Part shown: piece after piece, positions 18,035 to 26,345 of the stretch
Position numbering within the stretch: position 1 is the first letter of the stretch
Layout of the letters: every line of letters begins with the position of its first letter
From: Prevotella sp.
Lineage (GTDB): Bacteria > Bacteroidota > Bacteroidia > Bacteroidales > Bacteroidaceae
NCBI GenBank assembly: GCA_017483185.1
Contig: JAFULM010000056.1
Coordinates: forward strand, 1 to 55,842
DNA: 55,842 nucleotides
Direction of reading: 5' to 3'
Notes under the pieces: model-generated
Seen by the model: only the letters and a program-made list of their open reading frames with translations
Database searches by the model: none
What the model was told of the DNA's origin: nothing
Position numbers and translations under genes: made by a program

Positions 18035-18202
18035 ACTCTTTTGATGTTAAGTTACTATTTAAGTTATTAAAAAATTGTTTCCGCAATACTGTCTTATAAG
18101 ACTTCGCACCACCTTCCGACGTACAGAAACGCCGCACGGCCAATATGGCAAAACGTAAGTCAAAGCCCACATATGATTCGCCATTATGACGATAACCGAC
18201 GG

Positions 18203-18234
18203 CAAAATTAAACAAATTTACACAAAAACACAAA
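18203..18234 (-). promoter_or_regulatory. Promoter of the 611-residue secreted protein gene
   Basis: On the minus strand TTTG (18231-18234) and TAATTTTG (18203-18210) are exactly 20 bases apart. The leader to 18034 would be about 160 bases, long enough for post-transcriptional control. Confidence 0.7.
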
Positions 18235-18362
18235 TATTTCTAACATTTTTTTGTTTGCCGCTTCCCGCAATGCATCAAATGACACCATCACGGCATGACT
18301 TGTTTTCAGCCAATAACACATTTTGCCGCGGCCTTATTGTTGCAAGTGTCGGAAAAAGAGAG

Positions 18363-18370
18363 TAACTTTG
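18363..18370 (+). promoter_or_regulatory. -7 box (TAACTTTG) of the DUF4369 protein gene
   Basis: Fits TAnnTTTG; it predicts a leader of about 90 bases, so the long upstream reading frame extension from 18295 cannot be translated from it. This supports the start at 18469 (or 18460). Confidence 0.6.
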
Positions 18371-18468
18371 TCGCCGGATTGCCGCCGCAAGTGTTTCCGC
18401 GCCGAAACGATCACGCTGCCGCGGACAAGCGACGACCCGACCATCATTCACTTAAAGACATGCACATC

Positions 18469-19623
18469 ATGAGAAACATCCTTCGCACAGCCGCGGCCGC
18501 ACTGGCCGCAATATGTGTCACGGCATGTGACAACAGTCCCAAATTCCACGTCGAGGGCAATATCACCGGAGCCAAAGACTCACTTCTGGTCTTCGAGAAC
18601 ATGAGCCTCAGCGGTCCCGTCACGATTGATTCCGTACGGCTCGACGAGGATGGACGTTTCGCCTTCGCCGACAAGGCTACGCCCGCACCTGAATTCTACC
18701 GGCTGCGCATCGCCGGACAGATCATCAACATCTCGGCCGACTCGACAGAGACCGTGACCGTCAAGGCCGGCTACCCGACGATGGCAACCGATTATGAGGT
18801 CGCCGGCTCGACCGAGTGTGAACGCATACGCCAACTGTCTCTCAAACAGATAGCCCTCCGGGAGAGCGCCCTGGCGTTGGAGCGCAACACGGCCCTGTCC
18901 TCCGCACAACGCATCGACAGTCTGGAGAAGATGCTGAACACATATAAGGAGGAGGTCAAGATGGAATATATCTTAAAGGACCCCAAGGCGGCTTCTTCCT
19001 ATTTCGCACTCTTCCAGACACTCGGAGACTACCTCATCTTCGACCCGCGCACCATCGGGGAGGACGTCAAGATGTTTGCCGCCGTGGCCACAAGCTGGGA
19101 CACATATTACCCCGGAGCCGAACGCGGCGAAAATCTGCACAACATCGCCATCGAGGGCTTGAAGACACAGAAGATCATCAAGCAGAAGAACGAGACATCA
19201 CTCGCTCCGGCCCAGGTGACGACATCGGGCATCATCGACCTCTCCCTGACCGACAACCACGGGCGGAAGCGCACACTCTCTTCGCTCAAGGGGCGTGTGG
19301 TGCTGCTCGACTACCACCTGTTCGACTCTGCCGAATCGCCGCGCCGCATACTGATGTTGCGGGAGCTATACGGCAAATATCATGACCGCGGACTGGAAAT
19401 ATATCAGATTGCCATTGATGCGGACGAGCATTACTGGAAGCAGCAGACATCCTCTCTGCCGTGGATCTGCGTGCTGGCGCCCGACGGCCCGGCATCATCG
19501 TGCGTGAGGACATACAACGTCAGCTCCGTCCCCGAGTTTTTCCTCATCGACCGGGAGAACAATCTGGTCAGCCGCTCGGCACAGGTGAAGGACCTCGAGG
19601 CTGAGATAGAGGCTCTGCTGTAA
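18469..19623 (+). CDS. DUF4369 lipoprotein with thioredoxin-like domain lacking CxxC
   Basis: A 384-residue exported lipoprotein: MRNILRTAAAALAAICVTAC has a lipobox Cys. A DUF4369 beta domain (FHVEGNITGAKDSLLVFENM…) spans about 25-125, a helical linker follows, and an AhpC/TSA-TlpA-like thioredoxin fold covers the last 140 residues (VVLLDYHLFDSAESPRR…YNVSSVPEFFLIDR with the cis-Pro). Where relatives carry the redox CxxC, this protein has SAES, so it should not act as a disulfide oxidoreductase. A structural or binding role is inferred. A start at 18460 is possible. Confidence 0.86.
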   Translation: MRNILRTAAAALAAICVTACDNSPKFHVEGNITGAKDSLLVFENMSLSGPVTIDSVRLDEDGRFAFADKATPAPEFYRLRIAGQIINISADSTETVTVKAGYPTMATDYEVAGSTECERIRQLSLKQIALRESALALERNTALSSAQRIDSLEKMLNTYKEEVKMEYILKDPKAASSYFALFQTLGDYLIFDPRTIGEDVKMFAAVATSWDTYYPGAERGENLHNIAIEGLKTQKIIKQKNETSLAPAQVTTSGIIDLSLTDNHGRKRTLSSLKGRVVLLDYHLFDSAESPRRILMLRELYGKYHDRGLEIYQIAIDADEHYWKQQTSSLPWICVLAPDGPASSCVRTYNVSSVPEFFLIDRENNLVSRSAQVKDLEAEIEALL

Positions 19624-19629
19624 GGCCAT

Positions 19630-19707
19630 CATCATAACGCGAAGACGCAAAGGCGCGAAGACTTTTATATCCAAGTCTTCGCGCCTTTGCGTTTTCGCGT
19701 TATGATG
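19630..19707. terminator. 35-base inverted repeat between convergent genes
   Basis: Arms 19630-19664 and 19673-19707 (CATCATAACGCGAAGACGCA…) pair with one mismatch. It belongs to the CGCAAAGACGCAAAG family and likely terminates both convergent transcripts. Confidence 0.75.
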
Positions 19708-19731
19708 GTTATCAAACCACGATTTCCGCAT

Positions 19732-20109
19732 CTACCGCTTCACATTCTCCATGAACCTCCCGCGGTCGACGACAAATCGCAGATGCGTGCCTTCACCGAT
19801 GAGCGTGTCTCCCTGACGGGCCGCGACACGGAAGCTGAGTTTGCGTCCGTCGACGCTCTCGAGAGTTGCCGTGGCCGTCACTTCGGTGCCGACAGGAGTC
19901 GGGCGGAGGTGCGAGGAGGCGATATGACCTCCCACGGTGGTACTGCCTTCAGACAGATGGGGTGCCACGGCCTGCATGGCGGCATTTTCCATCAGAGCCA
20001 TCATGGCCGGTGTCGCCAACACGGGCATGTCGCCCGAGCCCATCGCGACAGCCGTGTGAGCGTCCGTCACGACGAGCGTTGAGGTGTGTGTGAGTCCTTT
20101 TTCCAACAT
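19732..20109 (-). CDS. FlK-like hot-dog thioesterase
   Basis: A 125-residue hot-dog protein resembling the fluoroacetyl-CoA thioesterase-like group. TPAMMALMENAAM (helix with a conserved Glu), GSTTVGGHIASSHLRPTPVG (Thr and His region) and a strand-rich end are visible. Members hydrolyse small acyl-CoAs; the physiological substrate here is unknown. It is convergent with the DUF4369 gene and divergent from queH. Confidence 0.87.
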   Translation of the reverse strand: MLEKGLTHTSTLVVTDAHTAVAMGSGDMPVLATPAMMALMENAAMQAVAPHLSEGSTTVGGHIASSHLRPTPVGTEVTATATLESVDGRKLSFRVAARQGDTLIGEGTHLRFVVDRGRFMENVKR

Positions 20110-20241
20110 AATTCCATTGTTTTATGATTATCAACTGCGGTCCGAAGCCATGCGCCGCGGTGCCACCGCCCGTCCCTCATATATATTAATGTATGGTCCC
20201 GGGGCAGGCCCTGATGTCGGCGCGACAGGGCACGGATGCTG

Positions 20242-20300
20242 CAAAGTTAATCTTTTTCGCGCCAACAGCGAGCGTTTACGGACAAAAAGACTTAACTTTG
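20242..20300. promoter_or_regulatory. Divergent -7 boxes for the thioesterase and queH genes
   Basis: TAACTTTG occurs on the minus strand at 20242-20249 and on the plus strand at 20293-20300. Each gives a plausible start point for its own gene; the plus-strand box argues for queH starting at 20321. Confidence 0.6.
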
Positions 20301-20320
20301 CGGGCAAAATGACATTGCGG

Positions 20321-20908
20321 ATGAAGAAGAGACTGATACTTGAAGTGCCCGGCGGAGCCACGCGGGTGCTGTTGCATACGTGTTGCGCGCCATGTTCGTC
20401 GGCCATCATCGAGTGCATGATGCAGCACGGCATCACGCCCGTCATATACTACTGCAACCCCAACATCTTTCCGGCGGAAGAATATCGGATAAGGAAGGAC
20501 GAGTGTACGCGCTACGCGCAGTCGCTCGGACTGGACATCATTGATGCCGACTACGACCACGCGGCATGGCTGAAGGGCGTCGCCGGCATGGAGAATGAGC
20601 CGGAGCGTGGAGCCCGTTGTCTGCGGTGCTTCACCATGCGGTTGGCCGACACGGCGCGATATGCCGCCGAACACGGGTTCACGGTCATCACGACGACACT
20701 GATGTCCAGCCGTTGGAAGAGTCTCGACCAGATCAATGAGGCGGGCCGTCGCGCCGTCGCGCCTTATCCCGACGTGGCGTGGTGGGACCACAACTGGCGC
20801 AAAGGCGGACTGAACGAACGCCGCGCGGCCATCATACGCGAATACGGATTCTACAACCAGCAATATTGCGGATGCGAGTATAGCATGAGAGTGAAGAGTG
20901 AAGAATGA
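20321..20908 (+). CDS. queH: Epoxyqueuosine reductase QueH
   Basis: A 195-residue enzyme of the QueH (DUF208) family that reduces epoxyqueuosine to queuosine in tRNA. The cysteine pattern is visible: LLHTCCAPCSS near the start, RGARCLRCFTMRL in the middle, and YCGCEYSM near the end. ITTTLMSSRWKSLDQI is typical. The start at 20321 is preferred over ATG 20309 because of the -7 box at 20293-20300. The last residues (MRVKSEE) are encoded by a GAAGAGTGAAGAATG repeat. Confidence 0.93.
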   Translation: MKKRLILEVPGGATRVLLHTCCAPCSSAIIECMMQHGITPVIYYCNPNIFPAEEYRIRKDECTRYAQSLGLDIIDADYDHAAWLKGVAGMENEPERGARCLRCFTMRLADTARYAAEHGFTVITTTLMSSRWKSLDQINEAGRRAVAPYPDVAWWDHNWRKGGLNERRAAIIREYGFYNQQYCGCEYSMRVKSEE

Positions 20909-20972
20909 AGAGTCTTGAGAGTTAAGGTCTTTAAGGTCTTTAAAGTCTTTAAAGTCCTTAAGGACCTTAGTC
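20883..20972. repeat. GAGTGAAGAATG and TTTAAGGTC tandem repeats
   Basis: The first unit overlaps the queH stop codon. From about 20924 a decamer-like series runs (GGTCTTTAAGGTCTTTAAAG…) to about 20970. No gene. Confidence 0.75.
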
Positions 20973-20975
20973 CCA

Positions 20976-21027
20976 ATAGAGAAAGCGGGACATTGTCGAC
21001 TTCGACAATGTCCCGCTTTTCTCTATT
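20976..21027. terminator. Bidirectional terminator between queH and mdh
   Basis: ATAGAGAAAGCGGGACATTG pairs with CAATGTCCCGCTTTTCTCTAT with a single bulge and has U-rich flanks on both strands. Confidence 0.8.
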
Positions 21028-21035
21028 CTAAAATC

Positions 21036-22028
21036 TTAGAGATTCGGGTTGATCTTGCTCCACTCAGAGATAGCGGGCACGATGTTGAGCGTCACCAGCT
21101 CGTCGCGCATCTTGCAGAGGTGTGCGTAGCTTGCGTCGAGTTTGGCGTTCTCCTCGTCCGTTCCCTGCGGAACGTTGAATGTGCAGCCGTCGGCACCGAG
21201 CGTGGTGTCCATTGCCATCATGATGTGGTTATACTTGTCCGTGTTCACGTATGTACCTACGGGGAAGCGGAAAGGCTCGCCGCCCATTGCCGAACGGATC
21301 ATTTCGACAGACAGATAGGACGGGCTCTGGAACGAAGAACGGCCACGCAGCTTGATGATGGCGGCACCGCCCTGAGTTACGTCCTTCTTCATCTGCTCCC
21401 ACTCCTCTGCGGTAAACTCATCCGTGCCGATGATGTCGGTCAGCTTGCGGCCGGCTACGGTCACGTGAGAACCGAACACTGCCATCTGCTCACCGTGGCC
21501 GCCGTATGTTGCGCAGCCCTTGATCTCGTTCTGCATCACACCAAACTTCTTTGCCAGCGCGCTCTGCAGACGTGTCGTGTCGAGGGCGGCGAGTGTCGTC
21601 ACCTGACCGGGCTTCAGTCCGGAGTAGAGCAGCGTCACCAGACCGGTGAGGTCGGCGGGGTTGAAGATGATGACGACGTGCTTGACATCGGGACAGTAGG
21701 TCTTGATGTTCTTACCCAGCTCCTCGGCGATCTTGCAGTTGCCGGCGAGCAGATCCTCACGTGTCATGCCCTCCTTGCGGGGCGCGCCACCTGAAGAGAT
21801 GATGTATTTGGCATTCGTGAAAGCCTCTTTTACGTCTGTGGTAGCCGTAATCTTCACATCTCCGAAACCGCTCTGACGCATCTCCTCTGCCACTCCTTCG
21901 GGCAGGAAGACGTCGTAAAGACAGATTTCACTTGTCAGACCCATCATGAGGGCGGTCTGAACCATGTTTGAACCAATCATTCCGGCTGCGCCGACGATTG
22001 TGAGTTTCTCGTTAGTTAAAAATGTCAT
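21036..22028 (-). CDS. mdh: Malate dehydrogenase
   Basis: A 330-residue NAD-dependent dehydrogenase of the LDH/MDH superfamily, converting malate and oxaloacetate; in Bacteroidales it works in the branch leading to fumarate and succinate. The Rossmann motif is IVGAAGMIGSNM. SGGAPRKEGMTREDLL carries the substrate-binding Arg residues, and ATYGGHGEQM holds the catalytic His. Full length. Confidence 0.94.
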   Translation of the reverse strand: MTFLTNEKLTIVGAAGMIGSNMVQTALMMGLTSEICLYDVFLPEGVAEEMRQSGFGDVKITATTDVKEAFTNAKYIISSGGAPRKEGMTREDLLAGNCKIAEELGKNIKTYCPDVKHVVIIFNPADLTGLVTLLYSGLKPGQVTTLAALDTTRLQSALAKKFGVMQNEIKGCATYGGHGEQMAVFGSHVTVAGRKLTDIIGTDEFTAEEWEQMKKDVTQGGAAIIKLRGRSSFQSPSYLSVEMIRSAMGGEPFRFPVGTYVNTDKYNHIMMAMDTTLGADGCTFNVPQGTDEENAKLDASYAHLCKMRDELVTLNIVPAISEWSKINPNL

Positions 22029-22478
22029 AGTCGATTGTTATTTTACTTTTATAGAATATTTTACTTTTGTATAGAACACTTCTTTTCGCATCGCCCTCTC
22101 CCTTACGGCCGCGGACAAGCGCTGACTCTCGCCGTCCATGTCCCGCGGCGGGAGGTCTGTTGCGTAGACGGGGCGTCGCGGACGTGTGAAATCATCTTGA
22201 AAACCACCGCAAAGTTAGCAAAAAATAGTGTATCTACGGCACATTTGGTCTGCATAAAATTGTTATTAATATCTAAACACCGTTGCAAATCGTGTTTCCC
22301 GCGGCCGGTATGGTGCGAATTGCAATCTGCGGATAGCATATCGGGCGGGCTGCCATCGTAGAGAAAATCGGGTTGGGCATGCCGCGGCCGAAGAGATCTG
22401 TACGGACGGCGACGATACGGAGATTGTGTCGCGACGTGTTCCGGTCGTGACATCCCGCGTACAGGCAGTGAGTTTTTG
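22029..22478. other. Gene-free stretch upstream of mdh
   Basis: A minus-strand -7 box (TAACTTTG) at 22210-22217 would give mdh a leader of about 175 bases. A plus-strand TACTTTTG at 22062-22069 has no gene behind it. Otherwise I see only a few GC-rich short dyads (CCCGCGGCGGG near 22142). Confidence 0.5.
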
Positions 22479-23005
22479 TTTACAAAACCACACACGGGGA
22501 AATGGTCGAAGATTTACGTTTTCAAGACCAATAAGGGCCTTATTGGACCATAAGACAGCTCTCAAAAGCCCCCTCTGACTCCCCCAAAGGGGGAGCTTGG
22601 GATGCCGAGAGGCCCTTACGGCTTTCAAATCTTGCAAAAGTTGGCGAGTTTTTGATGGTTGTTTTTGGACCAAAAAGCGGGTTTCGTCGAGCAACGGGGG
22701 CCTTATTGCATCGCAACGAGCACGCCGTCATGTTGCAACGGGGCCGCCGTTGCAAGGCAATAGCAGCCCCGTTGCAACCCCGCGGGGCCCTTACGGGAAG
22801 CCCAAGCTCCCCCTTTGGGGGAGTCAGAGGGGGCCGCCTGTTTGTAAGTGACTGCGTAACAGTGATTTGCAAAAACAGTGGTTTTTTCACCGAAAAAACC
22901 GCGAGATTTTGACCTTCGCGAGATTTGAAAATTTGGAGGCGTGGCCGAAAAATTTTCAAAAGTGCCCCGGGATTTTGCCATTAAATTCAGAATTTTGCGG
23001 ACAAA
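22479..23005 (+). repeat. Modular intergenic repeat element, copy A
   Basis: About 530 bases with an AT-rich left end (TTTACAAAACC…GAAGATTTACGTTTTC) and an inverted pair of CCCCTCTGACTCCCCCAAAG hairpins at about 22562 and 22835. Between them is a GC-rich core of quasi-palindromic words (TTGCAACGGGGCCGCCGTTG, GGGGCCCTTACGGG). The AT-rich right end closes with TTAAATTCAGAATT. It matches copy D (55303-55829, inverted) along its length. Both strands contain long reading frames, but these arise from the repeats. Confidence 0.85.
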
Positions 23006-23115
23006 CCGCCCCGACACAAAACCACCGCTCAATCGTCACACGGCAGGACAAATCGAATAAAAACGGCACATTGAACACATTTCTGCAAAAGGGAACGAAG
23101 TTTTTCATAAAATTT

Positions 23116-23147
23116 CTTGCCAGAACAGTCACAAATGCTTATCTTTG
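23116..23147 (+). promoter_or_regulatory. Promoter of a candidate non-coding RNA
   Basis: CTTG (23116-23119) and TATCTTTG (23140-23147) are 20 bases apart, a good Bacteroidota promoter with no credible coding start behind it for nearly 400 bases. Confidence 0.7.
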
Positions 23148-23153
23148 TCATCG

Positions 23154-23466
23154 AACTTAGTCAGCCCGCAAGGGTTTGGCGGGGTTTATTTACTGGTAAA
23201 GGACGTTACGGACGTCTGTCTCTGTACGCAAATTCTCGCAAAATTTGTAACCCTCAGAGAGGACGGCAACCAACGTCCGCGTTGGGAAATATTATGTCCC
23301 GACACACAAAGTCATGCTTGGGCGCAAGCCCGGGAAAGGGCGATGTGTGTCTTGTACTGTAATATCTTCACGACGTGGGCTGACTGCGTTGCCTATCTTG
23401 AGGGAAGGCAATGCGAGAAGCCTGCGTACAAGATAGGTGAGAAGTAGAATCCTCACGTCGTTTTTC
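23154..23466 (+). ncRNA. Candidate structured RNA of about 310 bases, class unknown
   Basis: It begins just after a good promoter and ends in ACGACGTG/CACGTCGT followed by TTTTT (23370-23465), an intrinsic terminator. Long-range pairing is visible: AGTCAGCCC (23159-23167) with GGGCTGACT (23377-23385). GACACACA (23301-23308) pairs with TGTGTGTC (23344-23351) around a GGGC-GCAA-GCCC hairpin. CCTATCTTG (23392-23400) pairs with CAAGATAGG (23429-23437), and CAAATT/AATTTG at 23229-23247. The conserved RNase P, tmRNA and SRP RNA motifs are absent. It could be a Bacteroidales 6S-like or other described RNA that I cannot identify by eye. Reading frames inside are unconvincing. Confidence 0.65.
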
Positions 23467-23533
23467 TTGTATCTTACACTAATTTGATAAATAACGCTGA
23501 CATTGGGGGATTGATAAGCAAAAAGAAAAAATT

Positions 23534-24160
23534 ATGAAAAAATCTTTTCTGACGTTGTGCATTGCACTCGTAAGCGTTTGCTCTTACGCTCAAAAGGGCA
23601 CAACCAGTGCGGGCCTCTACGGCGCTTTCGGTTCTGAAAATTCCAACTTCGGTATTGGTGCGAAAGTACAGTACGGCATCACTGAGGCCCTCCGCGCAGA
23701 GGCTTCGTTCGACTACTTCTTCAAGAAGGACTACTTGACGAACATGAACGGAAGCCTGAATCTCCACTATCTCATCCCCATCTCCGACAAATTCCGCGTT
23801 TATCCGCTGGCCGGAATCTCTTACGTTCACTGGAAGGTGGACGCCGGCGATATTCTCGGTGACATGGGAATGGGCGCTTCCTTCGAGGAGACCATGATGA
23901 ACCAGGGTCTTTCGCAGAGCGACCTCGATCTTCTGAAGCAGTACGATCCGGCTCAATACGAGGCACTGAAGGCCGAGTATGAGGGTGCATACAAGGAGGC
24001 GGACGACAGCTCGAGCGAGAGCAAAATCGGTTTCAATGTCGGCGCAGGCTTAGAGTATGACCTCAGCGACAAGCTCTCCATCTTCGCCGAAGGCCGCTAC
24101 CAGATTGTCAGCGACTTCGACCAGTGCGTCATCGCAGCCGGTCTCTCCTACAAATTCTAA
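23534..24160 (+). CDS. Outer membrane beta-barrel protein
   Basis: A 208-residue exported protein: signal peptide MKKSFLTLCIALVSVCSYAQ, then alternating amphipathic strands (GLYGAFGSENSNFGIGAKVQYG, LRAEASFDYFF, FNVGAGLEYDLSDKL) and a terminal Phe (AAGLSYKF), as in the OmpX/porin-like barrel group. A charged helical insert at about 115-155 is probably an external loop. Function unknown. Confidence 0.88.
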   Translation: MKKSFLTLCIALVSVCSYAQKGTTSAGLYGAFGSENSNFGIGAKVQYGITEALRAEASFDYFFKKDYLTNMNGSLNLHYLIPISDKFRVYPLAGISYVHWKVDAGDILGDMGMGASFEETMMNQGLSQSDLDLLKQYDPAQYEALKAEYEGAYKEADDSSSESKIGFNVGAGLEYDLSDKLSIFAEGRYQIVSDFDQCVIAAGLSYKF

Positions 24161-24193
24161 TCTGACAATCTAAACGAGAATAACTTTTATACA

Positions 24194-24226
24194 GGCGTCT
24201 GCGCGTTAACACGCAGACGCCCTTTT
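24194..24226 (+). terminator. Intrinsic terminator of the beta-barrel gene
   Basis: GGCGTCTGCG-CGTTAACA-CGCAGACGCC followed by CTTTTGTTTTT. Confidence 0.88.
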
Positions 24227-24308
24227 GTTTTTCGGCCCATCCGACATCCGTGACGACGCCATCTCGCGGGCGGGAGTATCGTCCGCAAGAGCCCTTCCGG
24301 TCGCTTCA

Positions 24309-24340
24309 TTTGCATTTATCCGTTTTTTTTGCTACCTTTG
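24309..24340 (+). promoter_or_regulatory. Promoter of the VanX-like dipeptidase gene
   Basis: TTTG (24309-24312) and TACCTTTG (24333-24340) separated by exactly 20 bases: one of the best matches in the window. Confidence 0.75.
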
Positions 24341-24405
24341 CCATTGCAAAGATGCCGACGACAGACAGACAAAAGAGTCGCGGACATACCGACTGAGAAA
24401 CGACA

Positions 24406-25110
24406 ATGAAACATTCAGAAACCACAACGGGACTCGCGAGAATCATAATGACAGTGACGATGGCGCTCTTATGCGGCCTCGCCGTCGCACAACAGCGCCC
24501 CCGACAGACCACGGCGCAGCGCATGGCGGCCGCCGGCTATGTCGACATACACGACGTCGACCCGTCCATCAAGGTGAGCCTGATGTACGCACGGGCTGAC
24601 AACTTCACAGGCCGAGTGCTCTACGGAGACCTCCGCGAAGCCTATCTCCACCCGCTCGCGGCCGCGGCACTCAAGAAAGCACAGGCCCGACTCAAGGAGT
24701 TGCGCCCGGACCTTTGCCTGAAGGTGTATGACGCGGCACGGCCGATGGCCATCCAGCAGAAGATGTGGGATGCGGTGAAGAACACCGGCCACAGCTTCTA
24801 CGTGAGCAACCCGAAAAACGGCGGCGGCCTCCACAACTACGGACTGGCTGTCGACCTGACCCTTTGCCGCGCCGACGGCGACACCATTCCGATGGGAACG
24901 AAGATAGACAACATGACCGCCGTGTCGCACATCGACCGCGAGGAGGAGTTGGTCGCTCAAGGCAAGATGAGCCGCGAGGCGCTCGCCAACCGACATCTGC
25001 TGCGACAGGTGATGAAATATGCCGGCTGGAAACCGCTGCGCACGGAGTGGTGGCACTTCAACCTGCGCTCGCGGGCCGAGGCAAAGAAAAACTTCAAGGT
25101 CATCAGATAA
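24406..25110 (+). CDS. D-alanyl-D-alanine dipeptidase, M15D (VanX/DdpX-like)
   Basis: A 234-residue zinc dipeptidase with a signal segment (IIMTVTMALLCGLAVAQ), so likely periplasmic. Zinc ligands sit in GGGLHNYGLAVDL (His143, Asp150), with the catalytic Glu214 and third ligand His217 in EWWHF. VYDAARPMAIQQKMW carries the substrate Arg. The family cuts D-Ala-D-Ala; chromosomal members usually recycle cell-wall peptides rather than confer glycopeptide resistance, and no vanH or vanA neighbour is present. The catalytic Glu/His spacing is normal. Confidence 0.93.
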   Translation: MKHSETTTGLARIIMTVTMALLCGLAVAQQRPRQTTAQRMAAAGYVDIHDVDPSIKVSLMYARADNFTGRVLYGDLREAYLHPLAAAALKKAQARLKELRPDLCLKVYDAARPMAIQQKMWDAVKNTGHSFYVSNPKNGGGLHNYGLAVDLTLCRADGDTIPMGTKIDNMTAVSHIDREEELVAQGKMSREALANRHLLRQVMKYAGWKPLRTEWWHFNLRSRAEAKKNFKVIR

Positions 25111-25150
25111 CATCTAACATCTAACATTTTCCATCTAACACATCTGACAT
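25107..25150. repeat. ACATCTAACATCTAAC short tandem tract
   Basis: It overlaps the stop codon of the dipeptidase and fills the gap to the next gene. Related tracts are at about 165-205, 47126-47190 and 50664-50695. Confidence 0.65.
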
Positions 25151-25154
25151 CCCC

Positions 25155-26345
25155 TTGACTACCGACGAGTTTATCTCCCTACACGCCGACGACGACGTGC
25201 GCCGGCTCGCCCTGAAGGCACGCCCGACGGACGACATCGACATGCCATACGCCCTCGACCAGATAGCGGGGCGGCAGACGGCACGCCGCAAACTGCCGTC
25301 ATGGGCCGCCACCGACGGCATCATCTATCCTCCGCACCTGTCTCTGGAACAGTGCTCGGGCGAAGCGGCGGCACGCTACAAGGCCTCCGTGGCCGCCCGC
25401 CTGGGACGCGGCGGTCTGCTCGTGGACATCACGGGAGGCTTCGGCGTCGACTTCTCCTACATGGCCCGGGAGTTTGACCGCGCCGTATATGTGGAACGTC
25501 AGGAGCACCTGTGCCGCATCGCGGAGGCCAATTTCCGCCGGCTCGGGCTGGCGCAGGCCGTGACCGTATGCGGCGACGGACCGCAACACGTCGCCGCGAT
25601 GGACGGCCGGGCGACGCTGATATATGCGGACCCGGCACGACGTGACGGCCACGGAGGCCGGACATTTGCCATCAGCGACTGCACGCCGGACATCATCCCC
25701 ATCGTCAGCATGCTCCTCGACCACTCCCGCCACGTCATGCTCAAGCTGTCGCCGATGCTCGACTGGCGCAAGGCGGTGGACGACATCCGCCGGACCGGTG
25801 AGACGGTGAGCGAAGTCCACATCGTGGCGACAGCCGGAGAGTGCAAGGAGTTGCTGCTGGTCATCAGCCGCGGAACGGCCGACAGGCTGCGGATGTATTG
25901 CGTCAACGACGACACCGTCGTCGACTATGACATCTCCTCCGCCACTGACAGCTGTCCGACGGCCGCGGACGGCGATATCGTCCCGCCATGCTTTGTCTAT
26001 GAACCCAACGCCGCCGTGATGAAGGCGGGATGTTTCGGTCTCGTCGCCACCCGCTACGGGATGCGCCAGATCAGCCGCGACAGCCATCTGTTTGTCTCCC
26101 GCGACCTTGTCGGCGACTTCCCCGGCCGGCGCTTTGAGGTCACGGCGGTGACGTCGATGAACAAGCGGGAGCTCCGTCAGACGCTCGGCGGGCTGACCAA
26201 GGCCAACATCACGGTCCGCAACTTTCCCATGACCACAGACACGCTGCGCCGACGGCTGAAGCTCTCCGACGGCGGCGACATCTATATCATGGCCACCACG
26301 ACGGCCGCCGGCGACCACATCCTCCTCGTCTGCAACAAAGCGTAA
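25155..26345 (+). CDS. THUMP-like domain SAM-dependent methyltransferase
   Basis: A 396-residue protein of the Bacteroidota THUMP-like methyltransferase group. The SAM-binding motif is LLVDITGGFGVDFSYMA, followed by YVERQ and, further on, IYADPARRDGHGGRTF (motif IV-like DPxR), then a C-terminal THUMP-like domain (about 300-396). RNA, probably tRNA, is the likely substrate. The start is TTG 25155, since no in-frame ATG precedes the conserved DEFISLHADDDVRRLAL start; this is inferred from the family. Confidence 0.85.
   Translation: MTTDEFISLHADDDVRRLALKARPTDDIDMPYALDQIAGRQTARRKLPSWAATDGIIYPPHLSLEQCSGEAAARYKASVAARLGRGGLLVDITGGFGVDFSYMAREFDRAVYVERQEHLCRIAEANFRRLGLAQAVTVCGDGPQHVAAMDGRATLIYADPARRDGHGGRTFAISDCTPDIIPIVSMLLDHSRHVMLKLSPMLDWRKAVDDIRRTGETVSEVHIVATAGECKELLLVISRGTADRLRMYCVNDDTVVDYDISSATDSCPTAADGDIVPPCFVYEPNAAVMKAGCFGLVATRYGMRQISRDSHLFVSRDLVGDFPGRRFEVTAVTSMNKRELRQTLGGLTKANITVRNFPMTTDTLRRRLKLSDGGDIYIMATTTAAGDHILLVCNKA

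Noticed and set aside
22540..22959. Protein-coding gene in repeat copy A (both strands) and copy D
   Set aside because: The frames translate repeated words (LQRGRRC, PPLTPPKGELGLP) on both strands and are not conserved in length between copies.
23154..23466. RNase P RNA, tmRNA or SRP RNA
   Set aside because: None of the conserved motifs (GAGGAAAGTCC, GTTCGA-type T arm, GGAAGCAGC) is present.
24406..25110. Glycopeptide resistance determinant
   Set aside because: The VanX-like enzyme and the VanZ-like protein at 32486 are 7 kb apart, and no vanA-type ligase, vanH or vanS/R is present.
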